Positions 1 through 6,169 of a DNA stretch of 6,169 bases are shown in pieces. Made by a program: the position numbers and the translations under genes. The notes beneath the pieces were generated by a model, which had not been told where the DNA came from, made no database searches, and worked only from the letters and a program-made list of their open reading frames with translations. Numbering within the stretch: the first letter of the stretch is position 1; every line of letters begins with the position of its first letter. The stretch is from Planctomycetales bacterium (GTDB taxonomy: Bacteria; Planctomycetota; Planctomycetia; Pirellulales; UBA7805): contig WVZU01000214.1 in NCBI GenBank assembly GCA_011772275.1, forward strand, positions 14,607 to 20,775, in the 5' to 3' direction.

Positions 1-8
1 GGCCGCTA

Positions 9-44
9 GGCAAAAAAACGGGTTCGCCAGGCCATACCCCGGGG
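9..44 (-). terminator. Weak candidate terminator downstream of serC
   Basis: Read on the minus strand, about 25 nt past the serC stop there is a short CGGG...CCCG stem (plus-strand arms 38-41 and 19-22) followed at once by seven T residues (complement of 12-18). Stem followed by U-tract is the layout of an intrinsic terminator and it lies in the right place for serC. The stem is only 4 bp with a mismatch above it and a long loop, so this is a weak candidate. Confidence 0.3.
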
Positions 45-68
45 AAGGACAAGTCGGTTGGTGGGCCG

Positions 69-1193
69 TCAAGCGTGACGGTCGCGAAAATCGTCCATGA
101 ATTCCGCCAGTGCCGCGACGCCCTCTGGCGGCATCGCATTATAAATCGACGCTCGAATACCACCCACACTGCGATGGCCCTTCAACTCGCAGAGGCCCCT
201 TTCCGCCGCTTCGGCGACAAATTGCTTTTGCAATGCCTCATCGCTCTCCGCCCGGCCATCCGCTGCCCGCAGCCGAAAGGTGACGTTCATCAGGCTGCGG
301 CAGTCCAGCGCGGCGTGACCAGCGTAAAAACCCTGGCTGCGATCGACGGCGTCGTACAGCCAGGCGGCCTTCTGGCGGTTGTGCCGGTCCACGGCGTCCA
401 GCGTCCCGAAGGTATCCAGCAGCCATTGGGTCACCAAGCGGACCATGTAGACGCCAAACACGGGTGGCGTGTTGTAACACGATTTCTGCTCGACCTGGAA
501 CCGGTAATTCAGCATGCCCGGCAGGTTGTCCGGGACACGGTCCAGCAAATCGTTCCGCAGAATGACCACCGTCACGCCCGCCGGGCCGACGTTCTTTTGA
601 GCACAAGCATAAATCAGGCCATAGCGTGGAATGTCCAGCGGCCGACTCAGAAAATCGCTGGAAGCGTCACACACCAGCGGAACTTTCCCCGTCCCCGGTT
701 CAACGCCAAACTGCACACCCTGGATCGTTTCGTTGGAAGTAAAATGCACATAAGCTGCGTCATCGTGCAGCTGCAGCTGATCGTTGCTGGGTAAGTGGTC
801 GTAATGGGTCTCGCCACCATCCCAGGCAACGTGAACCGTCCCGGCCAGCCGAGCCTCTGCGATCGCCTGCTTGCCCCACGATCCGGTCAGGATGTAGTCG
901 GCCGCTTGGCCAGCCAACAGGTTCATCGGTACCATCGAGAACTGCAGTCGAGCTCCCCCCTGGAGAAACAGAATATGGTAATCGTCCGGCAGCGACAGCA
1001 GCTTGCGCAGATTGGCGTCGGCCGCCTCCAGGATCTGGTCAAACGTTTTCGACCGATGACTTATCTCCAATACCGACATACCCACGCCAGGCAGCGCCAT
1101 CAGCTGGTCGCGAGCCTCCTGCAGGACCGGTTCGGGCAACACGGCCGGGCCGGGTGAAAAATTGTAAACACGACTTGCCACTGAATCGGTCAT
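69..1193 (-). CDS. serC: Phosphoserine aminotransferase (3-phosphohydroxypyruvate:glutamate aminotransferase)
   Basis: PLP-dependent class V aminotransferase that converts 3-phosphohydroxypyruvate plus glutamate to 3-phosphoserine plus 2-oxoglutarate, the second step of serine synthesis. In some bacteria the enzyme also serves pyridoxal phosphate synthesis. It is cytosolic. Visible family signatures, counted from the chosen ATG, are: YNFSPGPAVLP at 10-20, SHRSK at 45-49, FLQGGARLQF at 76-85, HFTSNETIQG at 150-159, DASSDFLSRP at 176-185, the PLP-lysine motif AQKNVGPAGVT with Lys200, and the C-terminal GGIRASIYNAMP block. The ATG at 1193 gives 374 residues, close to the usual 360 or so. An in-frame ATG at 1235 would add a charged 14-residue leader (MPRPKREREAVERR) that family members do not need. 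No strong ribosome binding site separates the two starts. The gene is transcribed divergently from the small membrane protein and appears complete. Confidence 0.95.
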   Translation of the reverse strand: MTDSVASRVYNFSPGPAVLPEPVLQEARDQLMALPGVGMSVLEISHRSKTFDQILEAADANLRKLLSLPDDYHILFLQGGARLQFSMVPMNLLAGQAADYILTGSWGKQAIAEARLAGTVHVAWDGGETHYDHLPSNDQLQLHDDAAYVHFTSNETIQGVQFGVEPGTGKVPLVCDASSDFLSRPLDIPRYGLIYACAQKNVGPAGVTVVILRNDLLDRVPDNLPGMLNYRFQVEQKSCYNTPPVFGVYMVRLVTQWLLDTFGTLDAVDRHNRQKAAWLYDAVDRSQGFYAGHAALDCRSLMNVTFRLRAADGRAESDEALQKQFVAEAAERGLCELKGHRSVGGIRASIYNAMPPEGVAALAEFMDDFRDRHA

Positions 1194-1260
1194 GCGACGC
1201 TCGACTGCCTCCCTCTCCCGTTTCGGCCGCGGCACAGCAAGCCCGCCAGCCGACGGGGAA

Positions 1261-1329
1261 AGTCCAGATTGTAGGATCGAGCCGCGGCGGGCGAAACCCG
1301 TGGGATGATCGCCTCACGCCATCTGGACT
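1261..1329. repeat. Nested inverted repeat in the serC divergent spacer
   Basis: AGTCCAGAT at 1261-1269 is the perfect reverse complement of ATCTGGACT at 1321-1329, with 51 nt between the arms. Near the centre lies a smaller hairpin, CGGG-CGAAA-CCCG (1288-1300). The centres of the two differ by only about one base, so the whole block could fold as one imperfect long hairpin. It sits between divergent genes and its left arm overlaps the candidate serC -10, so an operator or leader structure is possible. Chance occurrence is not excluded. Confidence 0.4.
1268..1296 (-). promoter_or_regulatory. Candidate sigma70-type promoter for serC
   Basis: On the minus strand TACAAT (complement of 1268-1273) matches five of six bases of the -10 consensus. 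The hexamer 17 bp upstream, TTTCGC (complement of 1291-1296), is a poor -35. Transcription would start near 1261 and leave a 5' leader of about 68 nt before the serC ATG. The -10 overlaps the left arm of the 9-bp inverted repeat at 1261-1329. This is a motif match only. Confidence 0.3.
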
Positions 1330-1363
1330 CCAGCCAGGGATTCCCGCAAAAATAGACCTTCCC

Positions 1364-1543
1364 ATGAGAACCATCGGCCGCGGGTTACAACTGTTTGCCC
1401 TGGTGCTCCTGCCTTTGGCAATCGCCATGCAGCTGTTTGGCGCGCTGGGACGCATCGGCGTCGATCAAATGCTGATCATGCTGGTCTGCGGCATCGCGGC
1501 CTTCCTGCTGGGACGGCTGCTGGAAGGATATGCAGGCCAGTAG
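1364..1543 (+). CDS. Small two-helix membrane protein, hypothetical
   Basis: A 59-residue protein of unknown function. It begins MRTIGRGLQLFALVLLPLAI and has two hydrophobic segments, about residues 7-28 and 35-51, joined by a short turn (GRIGVDQ). It ends in a polar RLLEGYAGQ tail, so a helical hairpin in the inner membrane is predicted. The composition, short basic N-terminus and GR-LEGYA ending resemble small proteins I recall as common in planctomycete genomes; this is recognition from memory, not a search. The ATG at 1364 was chosen because the open frame further upstream (to 1154) runs antisense into serC and encodes low-quality, Arg/Pro-rich sequence. No convincing ribosome binding site precedes the ATG; an AGGGA at about 1336 is too far away. 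The gene is divergent from serC and about 290 nt upstream of the propeller gene, so it is probably its own transcription unit. Confidence 0.75.
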   Translation: MRTIGRGLQLFALVLLPLAIAMQLFGALGRIGVDQMLIMLVCGIAAFLLGRLLEGYAGQ

Positions 1544-1736
1544 AGTCCGTCCCCTCCGCCCACCCCGCTCGACCTATTCCTCCCCCCAACCGCTCGCCGC
1601 TTTTCCTTCAGCCGGCCTCATTTCGAAAAGAACCGTCAAAAAACCGCGGCCCCGGCAGGCAGCCCGTCCCGATAAAGGGGGACCGGCCCCAGGGGTGTTC
1701 GGCAAAGACGCCAAGATCCCCCGTGCCCCCCGACTC

Positions 1737-1765
1737 TTTCCCCACCGCCGGCGGCTGCATATACT
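1737..1765 (+). promoter_or_regulatory. Candidate promoter for the propeller-MoxR-DUF58 operon
   Basis: TATACT at 1760-1765 matches five of six bases of the sigma70 -10 consensus. The hexamer at the 17-bp spacing, TTTCCC (1737-1742), is a weak -35. The distance to the proposed GTG start at 1836 is about 70 nt, a reasonable leader. A promoter is needed in this area because the upstream gene is about 290 nt away. Confidence 0.3.
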
Positions 1766-1820
1766 GAGCGTAGAGGACGTAACTCAAAACGGCGCAGACT
1801 TTTACAGCTTGTGTCCCAGC

Positions 1821-1824
1821 GGAG
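1821..1824 (+). promoter_or_regulatory. Ribosome binding site supporting the GTG start at 1836
   Basis: GGAG lies 11 nt before the GTG at 1836. Neither the TTG at 1809 nor the ATG at 1530 has a comparable purine motif nearby. Together with the position of the signal peptide this favours 1836 as the start of the propeller protein. Confidence 0.4.
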
Positions 1825-1835
1825 ATCGAAGACGG

Positions 1836-4190
1836 GTGGAGAAGAGCAGGAAATTCTGCCGAACCGCGGTCGGGCTCGTGCTGTTGCTGGTGGTCGTCCA
1901 GCCAGCAGGCAGCCAGCCGCTGATGCGGCAGTTCGATCAGCTCTACCAGCTGACCGTCGCGGACATCGAAGATCTGCCCCACCAGGCCGCCGCTCAACTG
2001 GCACGCGTGGACCAGCTGGTCGCGAACCAGAACTGGGACGAAGTGGTCGAAACACTGAGTGCTGTCGCCCAGAATCACAGCACCAGGTTGAAGCAGGCCG
2101 ACACGGCATCCGACACGGCACGCGGAAGTCTGTTCCTCAACGTGCCGGCCTATTGCCAGTGGAAGCTGGTCCAGCTGCCCGCTGCCGCCAGACGGCTTTA
2201 TCGCCAGCGGGTGGATGCGGTTGCCGAAAGGTGGTACGCCGAAGGCGTCCAGCAGCGGAATGAACCCCTTTTGCAGCGGATCGTCGATCAGCTGTTCTGC
2301 AGCAGTCGGGGCGACGACGCGCTGCTGGCCCTGGGCGATCTGGCGCTGGAAAAAGGCCACACCAACGCGGCGCGGTGGTACTGGGAACAGATCAGCCCGT
2401 TGACGCGGCTATGGGACGGTCGAGCGGCGTGGTACTTTCTGGCCGGGTTGGACACCGACCAGCACCGGAAAACAATCGCTCCCCAATTCCAGCAGCCGGC
2501 CGCGGCACCGGTCTGGCCGGCCTACCCCGATACGGACCTGAACCTGGCCGACATCCGCGCTCGACTCGTCCTGGCCTCCATCCTGCAGGGTACGGTGGGT
2601 CGAGCGGAATTGGAGCTGGGCCTGTTGCGGCAGCTGCACCCGGAGGCGACCGGCTATCTGGCGGGCCGGGAGGGCAACTATGTCCAGACGCTGGAACGGC
2701 TGCTGGCCGACAGCCGTGACTGGACGGCTGAGCCCGATGGTGGTGGTGGTGGTGGTGTTGGTGGTGGCGGGGGGAACTGGCCGACATTTGCCGGGGCGAT
2801 GAGCCGCAATCGGCGATGGCCCACCTCTTTCGACCTGCTGGGCCCTCCCGCCTGGCGGAGGGCGATCCCCGTGGCCGGCTCCCGCGGCCAACAGACCGCT
2901 GCGGGGTCCAGCGACCGAAAACTTGGCGGGGAATCCCGCCTGGCCTTCCACCCGGTCATCGTGAACAACCTGGTATTGATCCAGAGCGGCAGTCGGATAT
3001 TTGCCTACGACGTGGCGACCGGGCAACCCGCCTTCGGCGGGGCCGGCAGCGGCCAGTTCTACCCGGTCGGCGAGACGACCAACGCAGACCGGCGCTTGAT
3101 GGGGCGCGGTGTTTTGAGCGAGCCGCGGTTTACGCTGACGGTTCATCACAGCAAGCTTTACGCTCGGCTGGGCTCGCAGGCCACCCTCCATCCGCAGCCG
3201 GTCGCCCGCCTCCGCTCGGGCAATCGTCTGGTCTGTCTCGATTTGCAGCGGCAAGGTGGCTTGAAATGGCGGCACCCCACCGACCCGGATGACAGAGATT
3301 TTGCCGGCTGGGCCTTCGAAGGGCCGCCGGTAGCCGACGCGGACGGCGTCTACGTCTGCCTGCGGCGAACCGACGCTCAACCCGAAGCCTCCGTGGCCTG
3401 CCTCGATCCTGCGACGGGGCGGTTGCGGTGGCGGCAACGGATCTGTGCGGCCAACTTTCCCACTTCGGGGCAGACCAGCGAGCTGAGCCACACGATGCTG
3501 ACCTTGGCGGAAGGAACGTTGTACTTGAACACGAACCTGGGCGCGATCGCGGCGATTCGCGCTCGAGACGGACTCGTCCACTGGGTCTACCGCTATCCGC
3601 GGGCCAAGTGGATCGACATGGCCAAGCGGCCGGAATACTTTGACCGCGATCTGAATCCGTGCCTTTTTTACCAGGGACTGGTCATCGCCGCACCTCGCGA
3701 CAGCCAGCAGATCATGGCCCTGGACGCCGGCACCGGCCAGTTGCTGTGGCGCAGCATCCCTCTGGGCGCTCCTCCCCTTCATCTTTTGGGCGTCGGCAAT
3801 GGAAATTTGATCGCCACCGGGAAAAGTATCTGGTGGTTGAACGCGGTCACAGGCCGAGCAGAATTTGTCTGGCCGCATCCGGACAACACGCAGTCCGAAC
3901 GCCAATACGGACGCGGCCTGTTGGCCGGCAATCACATTTACTGGCCCACCCGAGAAAAGATCCTGGTATTCGACCAGCGCATTGCCCGTGACCAGGGCGC
4001 GCGGTATTTCCAGAAAACGGCGGAATTCGAACTGGCCGCAGAGCACATCCAGGCTGGTGGTGGCAACCTGGTCATCGGCGGGGATACCCTCCTGATCGCC
4101 ACCGCCGACACGCTTTACGGCTTCCGGCTGACCGACGACCCGCCATCCGAGACCCCCCACCCCCAACCCGCCACCCGCCATCCGCAATAA
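1836..4190 (+). CDS. Exported PQQ-like β-propeller protein with helical-repeat N-terminus
   Basis: About 784 residues. A Sec signal peptide comes first: basic EKSRK, a hydrophobic core at about 10-21, and a likely AGS|Q cleavage after residue 26. An α-helical, TPR-like region follows at about 30-295, including [16 protein letters not shown] and [12 protein letters not shown] glycine linker at 302-313 leads to a propeller that opens with NWPTFAG. PQQ-like blades end in motifs such as IFAYDVATG (~390), [13 protein letters not shown] (~520), [12 protein letters not shown] (~572), [13 protein letters not shown] (~627) and WWLNAVTG (~666). Repeats of this type are mostly structural, as in BamB, and no dehydrogenase active site was recognised. 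The role is unknown; it probably acts in the periplasm or envelope. GTG at 1836 was chosen because it starts the signal peptide and has GGAG at 1821-1824. TTG at 1809 is an alternative, while the ATG at 1530 would bury the signal peptide behind about 100 low-complexity residues. The last 17 residues are repeat-derived. The MoxR gene follows after 11 nt. Confidence 0.85.
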   Translation: MEKSRKFCRTAVGLVLLLVVVQPAGSQPLMRQFDQLYQLTVADIEDLPHQAAAQLARVDQLVANQNWDEVVETLSAVAQNHSTRLKQADTASDTARGSLFLNVPAYCQWKLVQLPAAARRLYRQRVDAVAERWYAEGVQQRNEPLLQRIVDQLFCSSRGDDALLALGDLALEKGHTNAARWYWEQISPLTRLWDGRAAWYFLAGLDTDQHRKTIAPQFQQPAAAPVWPAYPDTDLNLADIRARLVLASILQGTVGRAELELGLLRQLHPEATGYLAGREGNYVQTLERLLADSRDWTAEPDGGGGGGVGGGGGNWPTFAGAMSRNRRWPTSFDLLGPPAWRRAIPVAGSRGQQTAAGSSDRKLGGESRLAFHPVIVNNLVLIQSGSRIFAYDVATGQPAFGGAGSGQFYPVGETTNADRRLMGRGVLSEPRFTLTVHHSKLYARLGSQATLHPQPVARLRSGNRLVCLDLQRQGGLKWRHPTDPDDRDFAGWAFEGPPVADADGVYVCLRRTDAQPEASVACLDPATGRLRWRQRICAANFPTSGQTSELSHTMLTLAEGTLYLNTNLGAIAAIRARDGLVHWVYRYPRAKWIDMAKRPEYFDRDLNPCLFYQGLVIAAPRDSQQIMALDAGTGQLLWRSIPLGAPPLHLLGVGNGNLIATGKSIWWLNAVTGRAEFVWPHPDNTQSERQYGRGLLAGNHIYWPTREKILVFDQRIARDQGARYFQKTAEFELAAEHIQAGGGNLVIGGDTLLIATADTLYGFRLTDDPPSETPHPQPATRHPQ
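2739..2774 (+). repeat. GGT trinucleotide tract encoding a glycine linker
   Basis: Six GGT codons, one GTT, two more GGT, then GGC GGG GGG encode G6-V-G5 (residues 302-313 of the propeller protein). The tract falls exactly between the helical N-terminal region and the first propeller motif NWPTFAG, so it acts as a flexible interdomain linker. The near-uniform codon use indicates slippage-type expansion and not selection of separate Gly codons. Length changes would stay in frame. Confidence 0.9.
4138..4186 (+). repeat. Heptanucleotide tandem repeat at the 3' end of the propeller gene
   Basis: Seven consecutive 7-base units starting with A: ACCCGCC, ATCCGAG, ACCCCCC, ACCCCCA, ACCCGCC, ACCCGCC, ATCCGCA. 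The consensus is ACCCGCC. The 12-bp ACCCGCCATCCG occurs at both 4138-4149 and 4173-4184, exactly five units apart. The repeat encodes most of the Pro-rich C-terminal tail ([16 protein letters not shown]) and stops one base before the TAA at 4188. Confidence 0.85.
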
Positions 4191-4201
4191 GAGATTTCCG
4201 C

Positions 4202-5257
4202 ATGTTAAAAGACGAAGACGTACAAGCCGTGGATCAGTTGAACCAAGCTTTTTCTACGATTACCGGTGAACTGTCCAAAGTGATCGTTGGCCAGCAGCAG
4301 GTGATCGAGGAAATGCTGATCGCCCTGTTCGCGCGAGGACATTGCCTGCTGGTCGGCGTGCCCGGACTGGCCAAGACGCTGATGATCCACACGCTGGCCG
4401 ATGCGCTCTCCTTGAAGTTCAGCCGGATCCAGTTCACACCCGACCTGATGCCGTCCGACATCACGGGAACGGAGGTCATCCAGGAGGACAAGGCCAGCGG
4501 GATCCGTGAACTGCGATTCCTGCAGGGCCCCATATTCGCTCAAGTGATCCTGGCCGACGAGATCAACCGCACGCCTCCCAAGACGCAAGCGGCCCTGCTG
4601 GAGGCGATGCAGGAACATCAAGTGACGGTAGGCGGCCGGCGGCACCCCTTGCAGGAACCCTTCTTTGTCCTGGCCACGCAGAATCCCATCGAACAGGAAG
4701 GGACCTATCCGCTGCCCGAAGCGCAGCTGGACCGCTTCATGTTCAACGTGCTGGTCGACTACCCGGACGAAAAAGAGGAATTTGAAATCGTCCGCCGCAC
4801 CACGGCGGACGTCACAACCCACGTCACCGCCACCCTCTGCGCCGATGACATCGCCAGGCTGAGCACAATCGTCCGCCGGGTTCCCATCGCCGATCACGTC
4901 GTCCGCTACGCCCTCCAACTCGCTCGGCAAACCCGCCGCGAAAAGGCCCAAGTGCCCGATTTCATCCAAGAGTACGTCACCTGGGGTGCCGGGCCGCGGG
5001 CCAGCCAGTTCCTGGTCCTGGGCGCCAAAGCGCGGGCAATCTTGCACGGTCGCTACTACGTCGATATCGAGGACATCCAGGCCGTCGCCCCCCCCGTCAT
5101 GCGGCATCGCATCATGACCAACTTCAACGCCGAGGCCGAAGGAATCAAGCCCGATACGATCGTTCGCATGTTAATCGAGACCATCCCGGTCCACGAATTT
5201 GAGCATCGTCAAAGTGAACAACAGCCGGAAATATTTAGATCCGCAGACGCTGGCTAA
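4202..5257 (+). CDS. MoxR-family AAA+ ATPase
   Basis: A 351-residue cytosolic AAA+ ATPase of the MoxR group, chaperone-like enzymes that typically act with vWA-domain partners. Visible elements in order: an N-terminal helical start with [13 protein letters not shown] (27-39), Walker A GVPGLAKT (52-59), the family's [14 protein letters not shown] (78-91), Walker [10 protein letters not shown] (115-123), sensor 1 [23 protein letters not shown] (158-161 being ATQN; Arg178 near its end is a probable arginine finger), and sensor 2 WGAGPRASQ (261-269, Arg266). The lid ends near ETIPV at 326-330. The next 20 residues are polar, unlike the family core, and are overprinted by the start of the DUF58 gene. 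The ATG at 4202 follows the propeller stop by 11 nt with only a weak GAG as ribosome binding signal, so translation may be coupled. All ATPase motifs look intact. Clients cannot be told from sequence. Confidence 0.93.
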   Translation: MLKDEDVQAVDQLNQAFSTITGELSKVIVGQQQVIEEMLIALFARGHCLLVGVPGLAKTLMIHTLADALSLKFSRIQFTPDLMPSDITGTEVIQEDKASGIRELRFLQGPIFAQVILADEINRTPPKTQAALLEAMQEHQVTVGGRRHPLQEPFFVLATQNPIEQEGTYPLPEAQLDRFMFNVLVDYPDEKEEFEIVRRTTADVTTHVTATLCADDIARLSTIVRRVPIADHVVRYALQLARQTRREKAQVPDFIQEYVTWGAGPRASQFLVLGAKARAILHGRYYVDIEDIQAVAPPVMRHRIMTNFNAEAEGIKPDTIVRMLIETIPVHEFEHRQSEQQPEIFRSADAG

Positions 5258-6122
5258 ATTGCAAGGCCTGGAACTGCGAGCTCGCCACATCGTCGAAGGC
5301 TACGTCTCTGGCGTGCACCGCAGCCCCTATCACGGCTTTTCTATCGAGTTCGCGGAACACCGCGAATATACCCCCGGCGACGACCTGCGCTATCTCGACT
5401 GGAAAGTCTTCGGCCGCACAGACAAGTTCTACCTGAAACAATTCGAGGAAGAAACGAACCTGGTCAGCTACCTGCTGCTGGATACCAGTCAGAGCATGCA
5501 TTATCAGAGTGACGGGGCAGCCCTGTCCAAACTGGAGTACGCCAAGTGCATTGCCGCCTCACTGGCTTACCTGATCCTCCAGCAGCAGGACAGCGTCGGC
5601 CTGGTGACCTTCGACAACAAAATCCGCACCACGGTCCGCGCCAGCAGCCAGCCTTCGAATTTGAAACACCTGGTGCAAGTCATGGAACAAACGACCGGCC
5701 AAAGAAAAACGGCGACCGGACCGATCTTTCATGATCTGGCCGAAAGACTGAAAAAACGCGGAGTCGTGGTCGTGCTCAGCGACCTGTTCGACGATGTCGA
5801 CTCCCTCCTGACCGGCTTGAAACATTTCCGGCATCGCCGGCACGAGGTGATCGTCTTCCACGTGCTGGACCCGGCCGAAGAAGATTTTCCCTTCCAGCAG
5901 ACCACCAAGTTCAAAGGCCTCGAACACCTGCCGGATGTCGTCACCGAACCCCGCAGCCTGCGGAAAGCGTACCAGGCCGAATTCGCCAAATTCTGCCAAC
6001 AAATACGCCACGGCTGCCGCGCTCATCACGTCGATTACGTCAAAATCCGGACCGATCAGTCGCTGGATGTGGCCCTCTCCAGCTACCTGGCCGACCGCGC
6101 CGTGCGGGTGGGAGGGGGGTGA
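5199..6122 (+). CDS. DUF58 domain protein with vWA-like fold
   Basis: About 307 residues, the usual partner of MoxR ATPases. The DUF58 signature is clear: [16 protein letters not shown], then [23 protein letters not shown] (split here at the Tyr-Thr step), at about residues 42-80. A vWA-like metal site (MIDAS) appears complete: DTSQS at 95-99, Thr173 in KTATGP, and Asp195 in LSDLFDD. No transmembrane segment is visible, so the protein is probably cytosolic or membrane-peripheral. The start is uncertain. TTG at 5199 gives [15 protein letters not shown] and GTG at 5214 gives [10 protein letters not shown]. Neither has a good ribosome binding site, and the family homology begins near RKYLDP. Either start overlaps the MoxR gene (59 or 44 nt), which suggests translational coupling. 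The TGA stop is also the first three bases of an octanucleotide repeat. Confidence 0.9.
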   Translation: MSIVKVNNSRKYLDPQTLAKLQGLELRARHIVEGYVSGVHRSPYHGFSIEFAEHREYTPGDDLRYLDWKVFGRTDKFYLKQFEEETNLVSYLLLDTSQSMHYQSDGAALSKLEYAKCIAASLAYLILQQQDSVGLVTFDNKIRTTVRASSQPSNLKHLVQVMEQTTGQRKTATGPIFHDLAERLKKRGVVVVLSDLFDDVDSLLTGLKHFRHRRHEVIVFHVLDPAEEDFPFQQTTKFKGLEHLPDVVTEPRSLRKAYQAEFAKFCQQIRHGCRAHHVDYVKIRTDQSLDVALSSYLADRAVRVGGG

Positions 6123-6169
6123 CGAGGTAACGAAGTGACGAAGTGACGGGGTGACGGGGTGAGGGGGTG
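6120..6169 (+). repeat. Octanucleotide tandem repeat starting at the DUF58 stop codon
   Basis: Six 8-base units: TGACGAGG, TAACGAAG, TGACGAAG, TGACGGGG, TGACGGGG, TGAGGGGG, then TG at the window edge, so the array probably continues. The first unit's TGA is the DUF58 stop. Because the period is not a multiple of three, stop codons recur in all three plus-strand frames. Purine and G content are strongly skewed to the plus strand. Confidence 0.88.

Larger units (their letters stand above)
1544..1835. other. Non-coding C-rich spacer upstream of the propeller-protein operon
   Basis: This stretch of about 290 bases stays open in the frame of the downstream gene. Its translation is Pro/Arg/Ser-rich and unlike a folded domain, and the signal peptide begins only after it, so I treat it as non-coding. 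The first 60 bases are strongly C-rich on the plus strand. A GTCCC...GGGAC stem with an 8-nt loop lies at 1666-1683, but no T-tract follows, so it is not a convincing terminator. The best promoter-like hexamer is near the downstream end. Nothing else was recognised. Confidence 0.5.

Noticed and set aside
75..794. 239-codon plus-strand open frame over serC
   Set aside because: It lies antisense to a complete and well-conserved serC and has no motif of its own.
1154..1363. N-terminal extension of the small membrane protein
   Set aside because: The extension would overlap serC in antisense, is rich in Arg, Pro and Gln, and would place about 70 polar residues before a typical short-leader membrane hairpin.
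1666..1683. GTCCC...GGGAC stem as a terminator for the small gene
   Set aside because: No T-tract follows on the plus strand and the stem is only 5 bp; GC-rich spacers produce such stems readily.
1530..1835. N-terminal extension of the propeller protein to the ATG at 1530
   Set aside because: It would overlap the small gene's stop, place a low-complexity Pro/Arg segment before a clear signal peptide, and has no ribosome binding site. The GTG at 1836 fits better.
1811..2263. 150-codon plus-strand frame overlapping the start of the propeller gene
   Set aside because: An Arg/Gly/Pro-rich frame-shifted shadow. The helical-repeat sequence in the real frame is coherent through this whole stretch.
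4138..4186. CRISPR-like array
   Set aside because: The units are 7 bp with no spacers; this is a simple tandem repeat, as is the 8-bp array at the window end.
2409..4187. 592-codon open frame antisense to the propeller gene
   Set aside because: It is the mirror of a GC-rich coding frame. It lacks recognisable motifs, is rich in Arg/Gly/Pro/Gln, and lies entirely over a gene with clear propeller repeats.
4205..5107. 300-codon open frame antisense to the MoxR gene
   Set aside because: The plus strand carries all MoxR motifs in order, while the antisense translation has no family signature and shows the Asp/Gly/Val pattern typical of reverse-strand shadows.

Overview
The window looks like GC-rich bacterial chromosome from a planctomycete, probably of the Pirellulales/Rhodopirellula type. 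That placement is inferred from gene content: a large exported protein with a helical N-terminus and a PQQ-like β-propeller, a MoxR ATPase plus DUF58 pair directly behind it, and a 59-residue two-helix membrane protein of a kind I associate with planctomycetes. Weak or absent Shine-Dalgarno sequences and non-ATG starts fit but prove nothing. No rRNA, tRNA, CRISPR array, insertion sequence or phage gene was seen.

Layout. Positions 1-68 are the tail downstream of serC, with a weak candidate terminator. serC (69-1193, minus strand) encodes phosphoserine aminotransferase. A divergent spacer (1194-1363) holds a candidate serC promoter and a nearly concentric inverted repeat. It leads on the plus strand to a small membrane protein (1364-1543). 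After about 290 bases of C-rich spacer come three closely packed plus-strand genes: the exported propeller protein (about 1836-4190), the MoxR-family AAA+ ATPase (4202-5257) and a DUF58/von Willebrand factor A-like protein (5199-6122). The gap between the first two is 11 nt. The second and third overlap by 59 nt, so the trio is very likely one operon. The window ends inside a G-rich octanucleotide tandem repeat, and any further operon genes lie beyond it.

How the genes work together. SerC is housekeeping serine (and possibly PLP) biosynthesis and has no evident link to the rest. MoxR and DUF58 proteins form a widespread chaperone-like pair, in which the ATPase is thought to remodel or activate vWA-domain partners or envelope/metalloprotein clients. 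The tight coupling to an exported propeller protein suggests an envelope-associated task, but the substrate cannot be read from the sequence.

The most unusual DNA-level signal is a set of short tandem repeats tied to coding sequence: a GGT tract encoding an interdomain glycine linker, a 7-bp repeat that makes up the C-terminal tail of the propeller protein, and an 8-bp repeat that begins exactly at the DUF58 stop codon.
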